From positions 1-64,000 of the forward strand of contig JANYDB010000113.1 in the NCBI GenBank assembly GCA_025359985.1: a stretch of 64,000 nucleotides of DNA, given 5' to 3'. Below the pieces are notes generated by a model. The model searched no databases. It had not been told where the DNA came from and saw only the letters and a program-made list of their open reading frames with translations. This DNA is from Burkholderiales bacterium (GTDB lineage: Bacteria; Pseudomonadota; Gammaproteobacteria; Burkholderiales; Usitatibacteraceae). Position numbers and translations under genes: made by a program. Position 1 is the first letter of the stretch; the number at the start of each line of letters is the position of its first letter. Positions 26,505-35,688 of the stretch are shown here, piece by piece.

Positions 26505-27224
26505 TTAAAGCATACCGCCGTTGATGGAAATGATTTGCCCGGTAATGTACGCCGCCTGCGGTGAAGCCAGAAACCCGATCAGATCGGCAACTTCAGCGGG
26601 TGTGCCTGCACGTTTCATCGGTACGATACGCGCAATAGCCGATGCATCGAATGCAGCTTCGCTCATGGAAGTTTGAATAATACCGGGTGCTACTGCGTTA
26701 ACTGTGATCCCACGGCTGGCGACTTCGCAAGCCAGCGATTTGGTCGCTGAATTAAGTGCGCCTTTTGCTGCAGAATAATTTACCTGGCCGACATTTCCAG
26801 CCAGCGCGGCCACTGAAGACACATTCACAATACGCCCCCAACGGCTACGGATCATCGGCATCATCAGAGTATGGGTGACATTAAAAAAGCCATTTACCGA
26901 TACATCAATGACCCGATGCCACTGCTCAGCGCGCATGCCGGGGAAAATCGCATCATCATGGATGCCCGCGTTGTTGACTAAAATTTGGATGGGATTTAGC
27001 TCCAGCAGGGGATTGAGTGCTTCAGCAACTGCCGTACTGTCAGTTACATCAAACAGCAAAACCTGGGCGCTGCCACCCTGCGCAACAATATCCGCCGCCA
27101 GTGTTTGCGCGGCTTCAACTCCACGATTAGCATGAATCAAAACGTGGCAACCATCTGCAGCCAAACGCCGACAAATGGCGCTGCCGATGCCACCACTACC
27201 ACCCGTAACCAGAGCGTGTTTCAT
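26505..27224 (-). CDS. 3-oxoacyl-ACP reductase of the polyene synthase (FabG-like, ApeQ type)
   Basis: 239 residues. TGGSGGIGSAIC is the NADP glycine motif, NNAGIHDDAIFPGM the NNAG loop, VNVSSVAALAGNVGQVNYSAAKGAL holds the catalytic Ser, Tyr and Lys, and APGIIQTSM follows. It should reduce the beta-keto intermediate in each elongation cycle. A clear ribosome site (AGGAGA) lies upstream of ATG 27224, inside the dehydratase gene; start and stop overlap as ATGA. It sits beside both ketosynthase-type subunits and the dehydratase, so it is a pigment-specific paralogue, not the housekeeping fabG. Confidence 0.9.
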   Translation of the reverse strand: MKHALVTGGSGGIGSAICRRLAADGCHVLIHANRGVEAAQTLAADIVAQGGSAQVLLFDVTDSTAVAEALNPLLELNPIQILVNNAGIHDDAIFPGMRAEQWHRVIDVSVNGFFNVTHTLMMPMIRSRWGRIVNVSSVAALAGNVGQVNYSAAKGALNSATKSLACEVASRGITVNAVAPGIIQTSMSEAAFDASAIARIVPMKRAGTPAEVADLIGFLASPQAAYITGQIISINGGML

Positions 27225-27706
27225 ACGCTTTCTCCTGACTGTAATGCCGGATTAATATCCTTGTCATACATAATTCGGTCGGCATTCAAGACTACCGCAG
27301 CACGGCCCTCGATCAACAAGAGTCCGTCTGAGTGAAGGCTGAACTGATACAAAATATTGTTATTACTATTACTGAGGCACTTGGCCACAATATCAATATC
27401 AGTTTCGAGCTTATCCAGTCGGGGTATATGTAAAGTAGTGCCACGCACACTGACCAAAAAACCTGCACGGGGGCGATGAGCATCACAGGGTGTGCGCAAT
27501 GCACCGTGTACGGCCATGGCTTGTGCAGCATATTCAATCCCGCAGGCAGCACCAAGCTGATCGCGTGAACGCAACGGGTTATCGGTACTGCGATGGCTGC
27601 TGGCGCTGCAGACGATACGCTCACCATCCCAGTGCACCACGCTGTTAAGCAGGCACATACTGCCCTGATGAGGAATATGGTTGAGAATCCAGGCGCGGTC
27701 TAGCAT
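27221..27706 (-). CDS. Hot-dog fold 3-hydroxyacyl-ACP dehydratase (ApeP type)
   Basis: 161 residues. The N-terminal HIPHQGSMCLLNSVVHW block with its conserved His and Met is the mark of the FabZ-like dehydratase found in aryl-polyene clusters. The second conserved site is around CGIEYAAQAMAVHGAL, which would supply the acidic residue. The start lies seven bases inside the 3' end of the chain-length-factor gene and the stop overlaps the ketoreductase start, so the three form a coupled trio. It should dehydrate the 3-hydroxyacyl intermediate to the trans-enoyl form that gives the conjugated polyene. Confidence 0.82.
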   Translation of the reverse strand: MLDRAWILNHIPHQGSMCLLNSVVHWDGERIVCSASSHRSTDNPLRSRDQLGAACGIEYAAQAMAVHGALRTPCDAHRPRAGFLVSVRGTTLHIPRLDKLETDIDIVAKCLSNSNNNILYQFSLHSDGLLLIEGRAAVVLNADRIMYDKDINPALQSGESV

Positions 27707-28509
27707 GCGGACATTTCAACATCAACATCAACAGCAAGCCGCGCGTTGTCAAGATAATCCAGTACCACTCGCGTGGTTTGGCGTTGCGCAATGCATTGCA
27801 GTAAAGGCAGGCTACGCGCCGCAGGAATAGCCAATCGCATTGTTTCCAGTTCGGGATGTTCAAGATGCTCTGCAGGGGCATCGGTGAGGCTAACGCTGAT
27901 TTTCGCTAGCGCCTGCAGACTGCGTGTGGGGGCCAGCACCAAGGCAACACCAAATGCATCCTGAATGGGGCGGGCTTTATGTAGCGGCTCCGGATAGCGC
28001 GTGTCACACGCTAACAAGAGAGTCTGGCAATGATCGACGCTGGCTTGCGCTAATGCTTCCAGCAAACCCGCGCCGAAGCTCGCGTCATGTGCACACAAGA
28101 CCGATGATGCGGTCATCGCGCCGGTCGCAATACTCCAATAACCAGCCGCTGCGTTGTGTACCGAGTTATGAAAACGAGTAGGTGATATTTGACGATCGTC
28201 GGATGCCAACATCTGGCATATCTCATGGCAATTATCGCCATCGCCTCCGGATGCAGAAAATACGCTGGGCAAATCTGCCGCGTTGAGTCTGGCAGCAGCC
28301 ACTGCCTCCAATCCGGTAGCAAGAGTGAGCTTGACGATATTACTGCTGCGCCGCCGCTCTGCTGCAGGCAAGCTTAATGCGGGAGGCAATAAAGTAGGGC
28401 AAGCTTGATAGGGCTGATGCCCCTTGAGTATCACCAAGCTGTTGGGCCAGTCCTTAAAACCGGGCCCTAGCAAGCCAATGCCTTCAATGTAGGCAGTAAG
28501 GGTGCGCAT
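27700..28509 (-). CDS. Chain-length factor, beta-ketoacyl synthase-like (ApeC type)
   Basis: A 269-residue thiolase-fold protein, shorter than a full ketosynthase, that pairs with the catalytic ketosynthase. The region aligned to the active-site nucleophile reads AHDASFGAGLLEAL, which does not keep the SSACSSS motif, and the two catalytic His motifs are absent, as expected for a non-catalytic partner. I placed the start at ATG 28509: an appropriate GGAG lies upstream and the translated homology begins with MRTLTAYIEGIGLLGPG. An open frame extends to 28647 but runs into the upstream gene. Confidence 0.82.
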   Translation of the reverse strand: MRTLTAYIEGIGLLGPGFKDWPNSLVILKGHQPYQACPTLLPPALSLPAAERRRSSNIVKLTLATGLEAVAAARLNAADLPSVFSASGGDGDNCHEICQMLASDDRQISPTRFHNSVHNAAAGYWSIATGAMTASSVLCAHDASFGAGLLEALAQASVDHCQTLLLACDTRYPEPLHKARPIQDAFGVALVLAPTRSLQALAKISVSLTDAPAEHLEHPELETMRLAIPAARSLPLLQCIAQRQTTRVVLDYLDNARLAVDVDVEMSAC

Positions 28510-28510
28510 G

Positions 28511-29728
28511 TTAATGGCTCCGTCCATTATGTCGACCCAGTACCAAACTACAGTTGGTGCCACCAAATCCGAACGAATTGCTGAGCACATGGGCAACGGG
28601 CTTTTCACGATTGTCCAGCAGATAATTGATGGGAAGAAGCGGATCAAGTTGCCGGGTATTTAGACCACCCGGCATTAGGCCATGTTGCAAAGCTAACGCG
28701 CAGATCACAGCTTCCATGCTGCCTGCTGCGCCCAATGTGTGGCCAGTGGCGCCTTTGGTTGAGCTGCAGGGGGTGTCTGAACCAAACAGACCGACCACCG
28801 CCTTCGACTCCGCCGCATCATTGGTTTGGGTGGCAGTGCCGTGCAAATTAATATAATCAATATCGCCTGCTCTAAGGCCAGCCATTTTTAACGCATCCTG
28901 CATCGCCATGCGTGCGCCAAGTCCGTCTGGATGAGGCGAAGACATATGGTGAGCATCACTGGATTCACCAACCCCCAGCAGCAGTACAGCATCATCATCG
29001 CCGTGCGCAGGAACGCGCTCCAGCAGGGCAAATGCCGCCGCCTCGCCAATGGAAATGCCATCGCGCGCGGCATCAAATGGGCGACATGCCTGCGCCGAAA
29101 TAAGCCCAAGGGAATTGAAACCATAAAGCGTCGTCAGGCACAGTGAATCCACGCCACCCACAACCGCGACATCAATCAGCCCCGCGGCTATCATACGTCG
29201 CGCTGAAGCAAACACCTTAGCGCTCGACGAGCATGCCGATGACACCGCTACTGCCGGTCCGCTTAAGCCGAAATAATGACGGGTAAAATCTGCGACGGAG
29301 AAAGTGTTGTGCGTAGTGCGGTATATAAAATCGGTCGGCAGCGCACCGCTTTGCGGGTCACGACGACGATAAGCCATTTCAGTTTGCAGAATGCCGGCAG
29401 TGCTGGTGCCGATAAATACACCAACGCGTTGCGCACCATATTTTTGGGTGGCGGATGTTACCGCCTCCGCAAATCCGTCCTGTGACAATCCCAACAAGGC
29501 GAGTCGATTATTGCGGCAATTAAAAGCCGTCATTTGTGCGGGAAGCTCCACAGCATCCACCTGCGGAACTTCACCGATAAAAGTATCCAATGTGACGGTA
29601 TCAAACTGACATGGGAGCAAACCGCTACGTTGCTTACGAATCGTCGCGAGGGTTTGTGAAAGACCGCAACCCAATGAACTAGTCGCGGTGAAATGAGAAA
29701 GCCAAAGCGAATTCAAAGATAATACCAA
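28511..29728 (-). CDS. Beta-ketoacyl-ACP synthase of the polyene synthase (ApeO type)
   Basis: 405 residues, the catalytic condensing enzyme. Counting from the TTG at 29728, the triad is complete: Cys166 (SSACSSSAK), His296 (NLHGTATQTND) and His330 (STKGATGHTLGAAGS). NSFGFGGTNCSLVLG closes the fold. No ATG or GTG lies between the upstream in-frame stop and the first conserved residues, so the start is probably TTG 29728 (or TTG 29716), which is unusual for a core enzyme. It ends two bases before the chain-length factor start. Confidence 0.9.
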   Translation of the reverse strand: MVLSLNSLWLSHFTATSSLGCGLSQTLATIRKQRSGLLPCQFDTVTLDTFIGEVPQVDAVELPAQMTAFNCRNNRLALLGLSQDGFAEAVTSATQKYGAQRVGVFIGTSTAGILQTEMAYRRRDPQSGALPTDFIYRTTHNTFSVADFTRHYFGLSGPAVAVSSACSSSAKVFASARRMIAAGLIDVAVVGGVDSLCLTTLYGFNSLGLISAQACRPFDAARDGISIGEAAAFALLERVPAHGDDDAVLLLGVGESSDAHHMSSPHPDGLGARMAMQDALKMAGLRAGDIDYINLHGTATQTNDAAESKAVVGLFGSDTPCSSTKGATGHTLGAAGSMEAVICALALQHGLMPGGLNTRQLDPLLPINYLLDNREKPVAHVLSNSFGFGGTNCSLVLGRHNGRSH

Positions 29729-29776
29729 TCTGGATAAAAATAAGACTTTAACAAATGTTGTGGGGCTTGTTTGGGG

Positions 29777-30478
29777 TCAAATGGCCTGCTGGTGAACTTT
29801 ATCGGCTGATTCGATGTGTATGTAATGACGCAGCGAAAGATAAGCCGCTAGTCCTGCCAACGCAAGACCGGCCCATGCATCCACCGCCACATGTTGACGG
29901 GTGGCAAGCGTGGAATAAATAATGCCGATGCACCATAGCCAGTTGAGTAGGAGTATCCAGCGTGGCGCACCGAAGCGGCGAAATAAATAATGCAGCCAGA
30001 CACCCGAAAAAAAAGCAGTGGCAACATGTAGTGAAGGACACGCATTACCGGACGCATCAATATTTTTAAGGAAATTTACATCAGGATATTGGGTCCAGTT
30101 AATCTCAGCCGCTGGCACCGCGGTGGGCCAGAAATAAAAAATAACCAATCCTGAAATACACATCATGGTCATGGCCAGTGCATATCTGTAAAGACCGCGT
30201 CGAGTAGCGAAAAATGCCGGCGGCAAGGAAACATAAACCCATAATGACAAGTAAAGCGGCAGCGTCCCGGGCTGAAAACTAATCTGACGATCCAGCCATG
30301 TGATGGGCATGGATAAAGTGGGATAGGCCGGGTGCTTGAGCAAATAAAAGTAAGCACAAAAAAACAGACCGATAAAAGATGTTGTACCGATACTTTTAAG
30401 CAACATATGTTGGGGGATGACCGCTGCAGCCTGTTGATACCAGGGTATGAAATTGCCGTTCACGGTCGCTTCATTCAT
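29777..30478 (-). CDS. PAP2-superfamily membrane phosphatase
   Basis: 233 residues with about six membrane spans. The phosphatase motifs are ASGNACPSLHVATA (C2, with SLH) and STLATRQHVAVDAWAG (C3, RQHxxxD). Motif C1 (KxxxxxxRP) is not evident. PAP2 enzymes dephosphorylate lipid phosphates or diphosphates; some use inositol phosphoceramide-type substrates and lack C1. In this operon it lies between the ketosynthase and a polysaccharide deacetylase, so action on a lipid carrier or on the polyene-lipid product is likely, but no substrate can be named. Confidence 0.8.
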   Translation of the reverse strand: MNEATVNGNFIPWYQQAAAVIPQHMLLKSIGTTSFIGLFFCAYFYLLKHPAYPTLSMPITWLDRQISFQPGTLPLYLSLWVYVSLPPAFFATRRGLYRYALAMTMMCISGLVIFYFWPTAVPAAEINWTQYPDVNFLKNIDASGNACPSLHVATAFFSGVWLHYLFRRFGAPRWILLLNWLWCIGIIYSTLATRQHVAVDAWAGLALAGLAAYLSLRHYIHIESADKVHQQAI

Positions 30479-30496
30479 AGGATGCCACCATGATAT

Positions 30497-31324
30497 TCAT
30501 GAAAGTGCATGGCGCAAGGTAACAAAACGCAGCTTGTTGGCTGCCGCAGCTACCAGTATTGCAGGCAATACCTCAAGAATGACCGCTACCTGGCAGGAAT
30601 TACGTGCAGCATTGCCGTCGTGCATCAGTAAAATTGCACCTGCTCGCACACCGCTTAATAATTTATTTTTTACCCGATCCGCATCACCAATTCTTGTATC
30701 GAAACCGCGTGTTGACCACGACGCAAGTGTGAGCCCCAATTTGCTCAGCACTGAATCAAGGAAAGGGTTACGCAGCCCGGCAGGTGCCCGAAAAAACAAG
30801 GGCCGTTGTCCCGAAATTTGGGTGAGCGTGACCTGAGCGGTTTGCAATTCATGCATAAAACCACGCGGTCCCATGAATGCGAAATGGTGGCGATGATGCT
30901 GGCTATGATTTTCAACCGCGTGGCCACGGCGCATGATTTCCCGACATAGATCCGGGTAACGAGCCGCCTTTTCGCCGATGCAGAAAAAAGTAGCCTGCGC
31001 CGCATATTGATCCAGTATATCCAGGACGCGTGGCGTAACGATGGGATCGGGGCCGTCATCAATCGTCAATGCAATCTCGTTTCTGTCCGCTGCAGCGTCT
31101 GGCAATTGACTCAAATTCGGCCCCAGCCAATCGCTTCGTGGCAACAGTCCAATAACCGTAATTAACAGATGATTGGCTAACAAAACAGCTACAGCCCATG
31201 GCCACAGCGTCGGTACGACGATAATGATGATCAGGACCAAAACATGTAACGCGATGGATGCACGTATGAATAACGAAGGTTGCCAGACTGGCTTCTTTTG
31301 AAAAGGTGTATTGAAATTAAGCAT
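30497..31324 (-). CDS. Polysaccharide deacetylase (NodB homology domain)
   Basis: 275 residues. Two N-terminal membrane helices (SIALHVLVLIIIIVVPTLW and AVAVLLANHLLITVIGLL) anchor a NodB domain. It has the metal and catalytic motifs ALTIDDGPDP (Asp-Asp), ENHSQHHRHH (H-x3-H-like), FFRAPAGLRNP, LASWSTRGFDT and ILLMHDGN. These are all five carbohydrate esterase 4 blocks, so it should be active. It sits six bases after the MMPL transporter stop. In this context it could remove an acetyl group from the sugar on the polyene lipid; this is inference. Confidence 0.87.
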   Translation of the reverse strand: MLNFNTPFQKKPVWQPSLFIRASIALHVLVLIIIIVVPTLWPWAVAVLLANHLLITVIGLLPRSDWLGPNLSQLPDAAADRNEIALTIDDGPDPIVTPRVLDILDQYAAQATFFCIGEKAARYPDLCREIMRRGHAVENHSQHHRHHFAFMGPRGFMHELQTAQVTLTQISGQRPLFFRAPAGLRNPFLDSVLSKLGLTLASWSTRGFDTRIGDADRVKNKLLSGVRAGAILLMHDGNAARNSCQVAVILEVLPAILVAAAANKLRFVTLRHALS

Positions 31325-31329
31325 TGAAA

Positions 31330-33699
31330 TTAAGCTCGAGCGCGCGACGCAAAAATTGCGGAATAAACTAGCGCCAAAACTACTCCCGGAGCAACGGTTA
31401 CGCCCATGGCCTGCAAAATTGATACGTTTGAAAATGCCAGCAAACCAAATCCGGCCACAGTAGTAAGATTCGCAAACAACATGGACGCGAGAATGCGTGG
31501 CTGGATAGATGTGCGCGGATCAGAGCGATCAAAAAAAAGCGCGTAATTGGAGCCCACCGCGACCACCAGCAGCAAACCCACCAGGTGCAGAATAATCAGC
31601 TGCTCACCGAATATGATCAATCCTGCGGTGACCGTAATCACGGCAGCCGCTAACGGCGCGATAATTCGTACAACTCGCATCAGTGAGCGGAACACTAGTA
31701 GTAACAACCCAACAATCGCGACAAAGCCACCAAGTGACAGCAGTGTGGCTTCATGCAGGTAACCAGAATACAAACGATCTGATTCGGCCTTCATATCCAC
31801 AAACAGCACATTTGGTAAACCGGAAGCGCCCAGCGCAGTGCGAATTTTATCAGCGTTAATGCTGACCCCGCTAAGCGCCGTTAACGGCAATAACGCCGTC
31901 CAGCGACGATCTTGCTGAATCAGCAGCGCATCGACTGTCATGGCCATTGAAGTTTTTTCAAGGTCGGCAGGTTCGAGTAAAGGTTGAGTGCGGGCGGTGT
32001 CCACATCGGTGAGAAATGGCGTGAACAATTGCGCACGCACTGGTAAGCCCTGTACCGCTTCTGACAAGCGAACTGCTAGTTGCGCTGACGATGGCAAGCT
32101 GGCCTGACGTGCATGCTGGGTTTCGGTACTAGGCAGATAACGGCTGGGGCTTTCAAACCCGGCGAGTTCACCTTGCTCGACCTGCATTTGCAGCACGGCT
32201 GAGACTTGCTCGGAAGAACGCAATACAGCTTCTCGACTACCACCGGATACAACGACCAGATAACGCACATCTGGTGCGCCCATATCGGCTCTCAGGCTCG
32301 CATCGAGCGCCACATCGGCTTTTGATACCGGGCTTAACGAAGAAATCTTATCATTCAATAGTTGAGTACGGTTCAAGACGAGAGTGACACCCGCCGCCAA
32401 TAACAACATGACGATCGGCCAACGAAGCACATGGGCGCGTTGCACCAACACAAACAACCGGCGACCAAGAGCCGACACATCGTGAACACGAAAATGGGCG
32501 GGCAATAAATACGGCAAGACATAGCGAGTGACGACCGCAGCAGCCATTAGACCAACAATTGCATATAGGCCGAGTTGCGCCAGACCAGGAAAGCCGGACA
32601 GCAACAATGAAGCAAAGCCAAAGACCGATGTCCATACGCCGAGTCGGACAGTCGGCCAGAAGTGCTTGATCCAAGCCTGCTGGTCTGACCCGGACTGTTC
32701 AGATTGCACAAACAAATAAATGGAATAATCCACTGCTTCGCCGATCAGGGCTGTGCCAAATCCCAGCGTGATGCCGTGTACGGCGCCAAAGCCCAGACTG
32801 ACGGCGGTGATACCAGCGAGCGCGCCACTAATTACGGGTAAAAAACCCAGCACGAGCGCGGTCATGGATCGATAAACCAGTAATAGCAACGTCGCAATAA
32901 GTACCACGCTGATGATGGATAGGCGGCTGACCTGACTTTCAATAGTCTCGCGTGACGTCACCGAAAATACGCCTGGGCCGGTCATGACCAATCTTGCAGC
33001 GCTTGCCTGCTGTGTAGATGGAGTAAGAGCCGCATCAAACGCATGCTGAATGGCCGCCATGGCATATTGCTGCGCATCGGTATCGGAACCGGCAGCGCGT
33101 GTTTGCACCAGCATCAAGGCACGCATGCTGGTGCGCGATGCCCACGCACCATCTATTAATCGGGGTTGAGTTCCGCTGCTGAGTTGGTTCAGTAATTGCA
33201 CCATTTCACCTGTTGGGTCGTGTGGCAGCATGGATTTAGCCAGCAGCCCTGCAGGTGAGGAAAGTAGATCAATGCTGTCGATTAATGCGGCGTGAAGGCC
33301 GTCCACGGTGAAACGTTCCGGGGTTACGGCTGGGCTCAATAAATAGCGATGGGCGTATAAAAAAATACGGTCGCGTTCGGCATTTACCGGCTCGCCATTG
33401 CTGACGCTTACAAAGGCCGGATCGGCACGCAAATTTTTGGCGATCTGTTTTGAAATGCGCGCACGAGCGGGCGCATCAACGGTTTTATCATCACCTTCAA
33501 TACCCACCAGAATAAGTCGTGAGGCCAGCCCATCGCGCAGTTGATTCATTAGCAGTTGCTGTTCAGGCGTAGGGGTGCGCGGCAAAAACGCGGATAGGTC
33601 CGTGGTGAAATGAGTGCGGCTGATAACCAAACTGCACACCATCAAAAATACCAGCCAGAGTGTGATTGCAATGACGCTACGTTTACGAAGATTAGACAT
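31330..33699 (-). CDS. MMPL/RND-family lipid exporter of the pigment cluster
   Basis: 789 residues with two repeats of one helix, a large periplasmic loop and five helices, 12 spans in all. The first is VIAITLWLVFLMVCSLVI. LGFGTALIGEAVDYSIYLFV and LLVVAVGSNYALFFDRSDPRT are the MMPL/SSD-like conserved helix-4 blocks with polar residues for proton transfer. Such transporters in aryl-polyene clusters are thought to move the lipid-linked polyene to the periplasm or outer membrane together with the LolA-like carrier encoded just before it. Its start overlaps the LolA-like stop. Confidence 0.88.
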   Translation of the reverse strand: MSNLRKRSVIAITLWLVFLMVCSLVISRTHFTTDLSAFLPRTPTPEQQLLMNQLRDGLASRLILVGIEGDDKTVDAPARARISKQIAKNLRADPAFVSVSNGEPVNAERDRIFLYAHRYLLSPAVTPERFTVDGLHAALIDSIDLLSSPAGLLAKSMLPHDPTGEMVQLLNQLSSGTQPRLIDGAWASRTSMRALMLVQTRAAGSDTDAQQYAMAAIQHAFDAALTPSTQQASAARLVMTGPGVFSVTSRETIESQVSRLSIISVVLIATLLLLVYRSMTALVLGFLPVISGALAGITAVSLGFGAVHGITLGFGTALIGEAVDYSIYLFVQSEQSGSDQQAWIKHFWPTVRLGVWTSVFGFASLLLSGFPGLAQLGLYAIVGLMAAAVVTRYVLPYLLPAHFRVHDVSALGRRLFVLVQRAHVLRWPIVMLLLAAGVTLVLNRTQLLNDKISSLSPVSKADVALDASLRADMGAPDVRYLVVVSGGSREAVLRSSEQVSAVLQMQVEQGELAGFESPSRYLPSTETQHARQASLPSSAQLAVRLSEAVQGLPVRAQLFTPFLTDVDTARTQPLLEPADLEKTSMAMTVDALLIQQDRRWTALLPLTALSGVSINADKIRTALGASGLPNVLFVDMKAESDRLYSGYLHEATLLSLGGFVAIVGLLLLVFRSLMRVVRIIAPLAAAVITVTAGLIIFGEQLIILHLVGLLLVVAVGSNYALFFDRSDPRTSIQPRILASMLFANLTTVAGFGLLAFSNVSILQAMGVTVAPGVVLALVYSAIFASRARA

Positions 33700-34325
33700 T
33701 ATGGCGCCGCTAATTTTTCGATAGTCATTAACGAGCTGTCGCCATCTGCTTGAGTGATTTCGATGCTGCGAACCTGGTCTCTCACACCAGAAATGAGAAT
33801 GCGCTTGATCACTTTCAGCATTTTTTCATCTAGCGGTAGTAGCAACAAATTCCAGCGTTCCGCATTGCCATCAAGGCTCAGCCGGTAGCTGCGTTCCAGC
33901 GCCTTACGGTCACCTGCGAGCGTGCCGCGAATACTGTTAAGAAAGGTCGCCAATTCTGGGTAGCCCTGCAGTTGTAATTGATATTTATGGCGACTGCGTT
34001 CAATCAACAATTCGTCACCATTCACAATCAAGGATTCTGACCTAGGTTTAAAGGTGCGCTTTTCAAGACGGTCAGGTGCGGTGAAGAATAATTCGCCAGA
34101 GGATTCCACCGGCTTGTCGAGCATGGCGATAGATTTTTTTTCAATAAAACTGGCGCGACTAGAGCGGGTTTGTGAAAGGCTTTGCATAAGCTGTTCAATA
34201 TCCCATTCGGCCGCGTAACCCCTTAGAGGCAAGAGCATTATGGCTAACGCTAACGTAATGGACGCATGAGCTAACAAATATCGAATCAGGCGCGGTGAGC
34301 GAGCAGGGAAGGGCAGTTTCATCAT
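33699..34325 (-). CDS. LolA-like periplasmic lipid carrier
   Basis: 208 residues. A signal peptide (SITLALAIMLLPLRGYA) leads to a LolA/LolB-like half-barrel: EWDIEQLMQSLSQTRSSRASFIEKKSIAMLDKPVESSGELFFTAPDRLEKRTF is the family N-terminal pattern and LLLPLDEKMLKVIKRILISG a later strand. It lacks a lipobox cysteine at the cleavage site, so it is soluble. In aryl-polyene clusters a LolA paralogue accompanies the MMPL exporter and probably carries the lipid through the periplasm. It overlaps both neighbours by a few bases. Confidence 0.85.
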   Translation of the reverse strand: MMKLPFPARSPRLIRYLLAHASITLALAIMLLPLRGYAAEWDIEQLMQSLSQTRSSRASFIEKKSIAMLDKPVESSGELFFTAPDRLEKRTFKPRSESLIVNGDELLIERSRHKYQLQLQGYPELATFLNSIRGTLAGDRKALERSYRLSLDGNAERWNLLLLPLDEKMLKVIKRILISGVRDQVRSIEITQADGDSSLMTIEKLAAP

Positions 34326-35350
34326 GATGGGGTAATCGTAGTGGTAGCTGTAGTGGTAATCGTAGAGGTAGTATTTGGAGCAGGAGCAGGAACGGGATCA
34401 GAATGAGCTGTCAGTTTTTTTCCAGACATAGCGACCGGCGTTGTCTGCCAGAAATCGAAAAAATTAAACCAGTTGTAGGGTGCTGCGCGACAGTAATGGT
34501 CCAGTAGCGCCGCATACTTTACGATGCTTTCCTGCATGACAAGCTCGCGCTGTCCACGGGCAGTATTGGAAAAATCAGCCAGCTTGTCGAAGTGGATCGC
34601 ATAACGGTTGTGACCCATATATAACGCCGTCATAAAGATAACCGGACGACGCAATAATGCAGCCATGCGAAATGGCCCCGTGGGCAAATAAGTATCTGCA
34701 CCAAGAATGCGTACCGGATACAAGGTATCGTGACCCGGCGTTCGATCCGCCAATATGCCGACTATATAGCCTTCATCCAGGCGCTGGCTAACCTCAATCA
34801 TGGAATCTATATGTCCCAAGCCAATGATGTTTTGTACGGCTTCTGGGTTGATGGCGGCCAACATGGCGTTGATTTTTTGCGCGTTCTCTTGATGCATAAC
34901 CATCGCGACGCGTAAATCTGGATTTTGCCGTCCGATCGAACGAATCACCTCGAAGCTACCCAGGTGTGCGCCCATCAAAAATAAGCCTTTGCCATCGACC
35001 AGCATACTGCGCAGCGTTTGCTCACCATGCACTTCAAAATCAAACAAATCGAAGCGTCGGTTGATTAAATATATGCGGTCATGAATGGTGGCGGCAAAAG
35101 TAAAAAAATGATGGTACAAATCATTTGCTTTTGCAGGACGGCCTAATGCCAGCAGCAAATAATCGCGAGATGCCCTCCGACTGGCCGGAGCAAATAGCAA
35201 AAAATAACTAGCGATCAAATGCAATACGACTCGTCCCGTACGCCGTCCCAAACGCAGCGAAATCCACGTCATGATACGCAGCATAAGCATATTGCTGCGC
35301 TCTGGCGTATCCGCCCAAGAGCGCAGGTTAGTAGCGGGGCGCGATGTCAT
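34322..35350 (-). CDS. LpxL/HtrB-like lysophospholipid acyltransferase
   Basis: 342 residues. The lauroyltransferase family pattern is clear: LLFAPASRRASRDYLLLALGR, MGAHLGSFEVIRSIG (the HxxxxE site as HLGSFE), ILADRTPGH and PTGPFRMAALLRRPVIFMTAL. The C-terminal ~35 residues are a Thr/Pro/Ala tail (PAPAPNTTSTITTTATTT) from a GTA/GTG simple repeat at about 34328-34395, not part of the fold. In pigment clusters this class probably acylates a lipid that becomes the polyene carrier. Its start overlaps the dehydratase stop by four bases. Confidence 0.87.
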   Translation of the reverse strand: MTSRPATNLRSWADTPERSNMLMLRIMTWISLRLGRRTGRVVLHLIASYFLLFAPASRRASRDYLLLALGRPAKANDLYHHFFTFAATIHDRIYLINRRFDLFDFEVHGEQTLRSMLVDGKGLFLMGAHLGSFEVIRSIGRQNPDLRVAMVMHQENAQKINAMLAAINPEAVQNIIGLGHIDSMIEVSQRLDEGYIVGILADRTPGHDTLYPVRILGADTYLPTGPFRMAALLRRPVIFMTALYMGHNRYAIHFDKLADFSNTARGQRELVMQESIVKYAALLDHYCRAAPYNWFNFFDFWQTTPVAMSGKKLTAHSDPVPAPAPNTTSTITTTATTTITPS

Positions 35351-35688
35351 ACCGACAAGAACGGTTTTGCCATGATGCTGCCGTTAGCAATTTTACGATT
35401 GCCTGACCAAATATCAAACTTCAGCGTACCGTTACCAGTTAGGGTGTGTTCAATAACCAGTTCGTCGCCCGGCAGAGCGGGGCTCAAAAATTTAACTGAG
35501 CTTATTTCACATTGATTCAGGTCGATCCCGCTGGCAAATGCAACAGCATGAAGCGCGACGTCTAGTAACACCACTCCGGGCAGGATTGGTGAGCCCGGAA
35601 AATGTCCCGCAAAGGCCGGATGTTCTATCGGCACCGTCCAATGCGTAAGATGAGGTGTTTGAGGTGTATGAGGTGTACTTAGGTTCAT
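35347..35688 (-). CDS. Hot-dog fold dehydratase (FabA/FabZ-like, ApeI type)
   Basis: 113 residues with the FabZ signature HPAFAGHFPGSPILPGVVLLDVALHA (catalytic His and GHFPG.P..PG). The second half, SSVKFLSPALPGDELVIEH, is the substrate-strand region. It is probably the second dehydratase of the polyene pathway beside the ApeP-type enzyme at 27221. The first 15 residues (STPHTPQTPHLTH) come from a short degenerate repeat. It overlaps the adenylation-enzyme stop by four bases. Confidence 0.85.
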   Translation of the reverse strand: MNLSTPHTPQTPHLTHWTVPIEHPAFAGHFPGSPILPGVVLLDVALHAVAFASGIDLNQCEISSVKFLSPALPGDELVIEHTLTGNGTLKFDIWSGNRKIANGSIMAKPFLSV

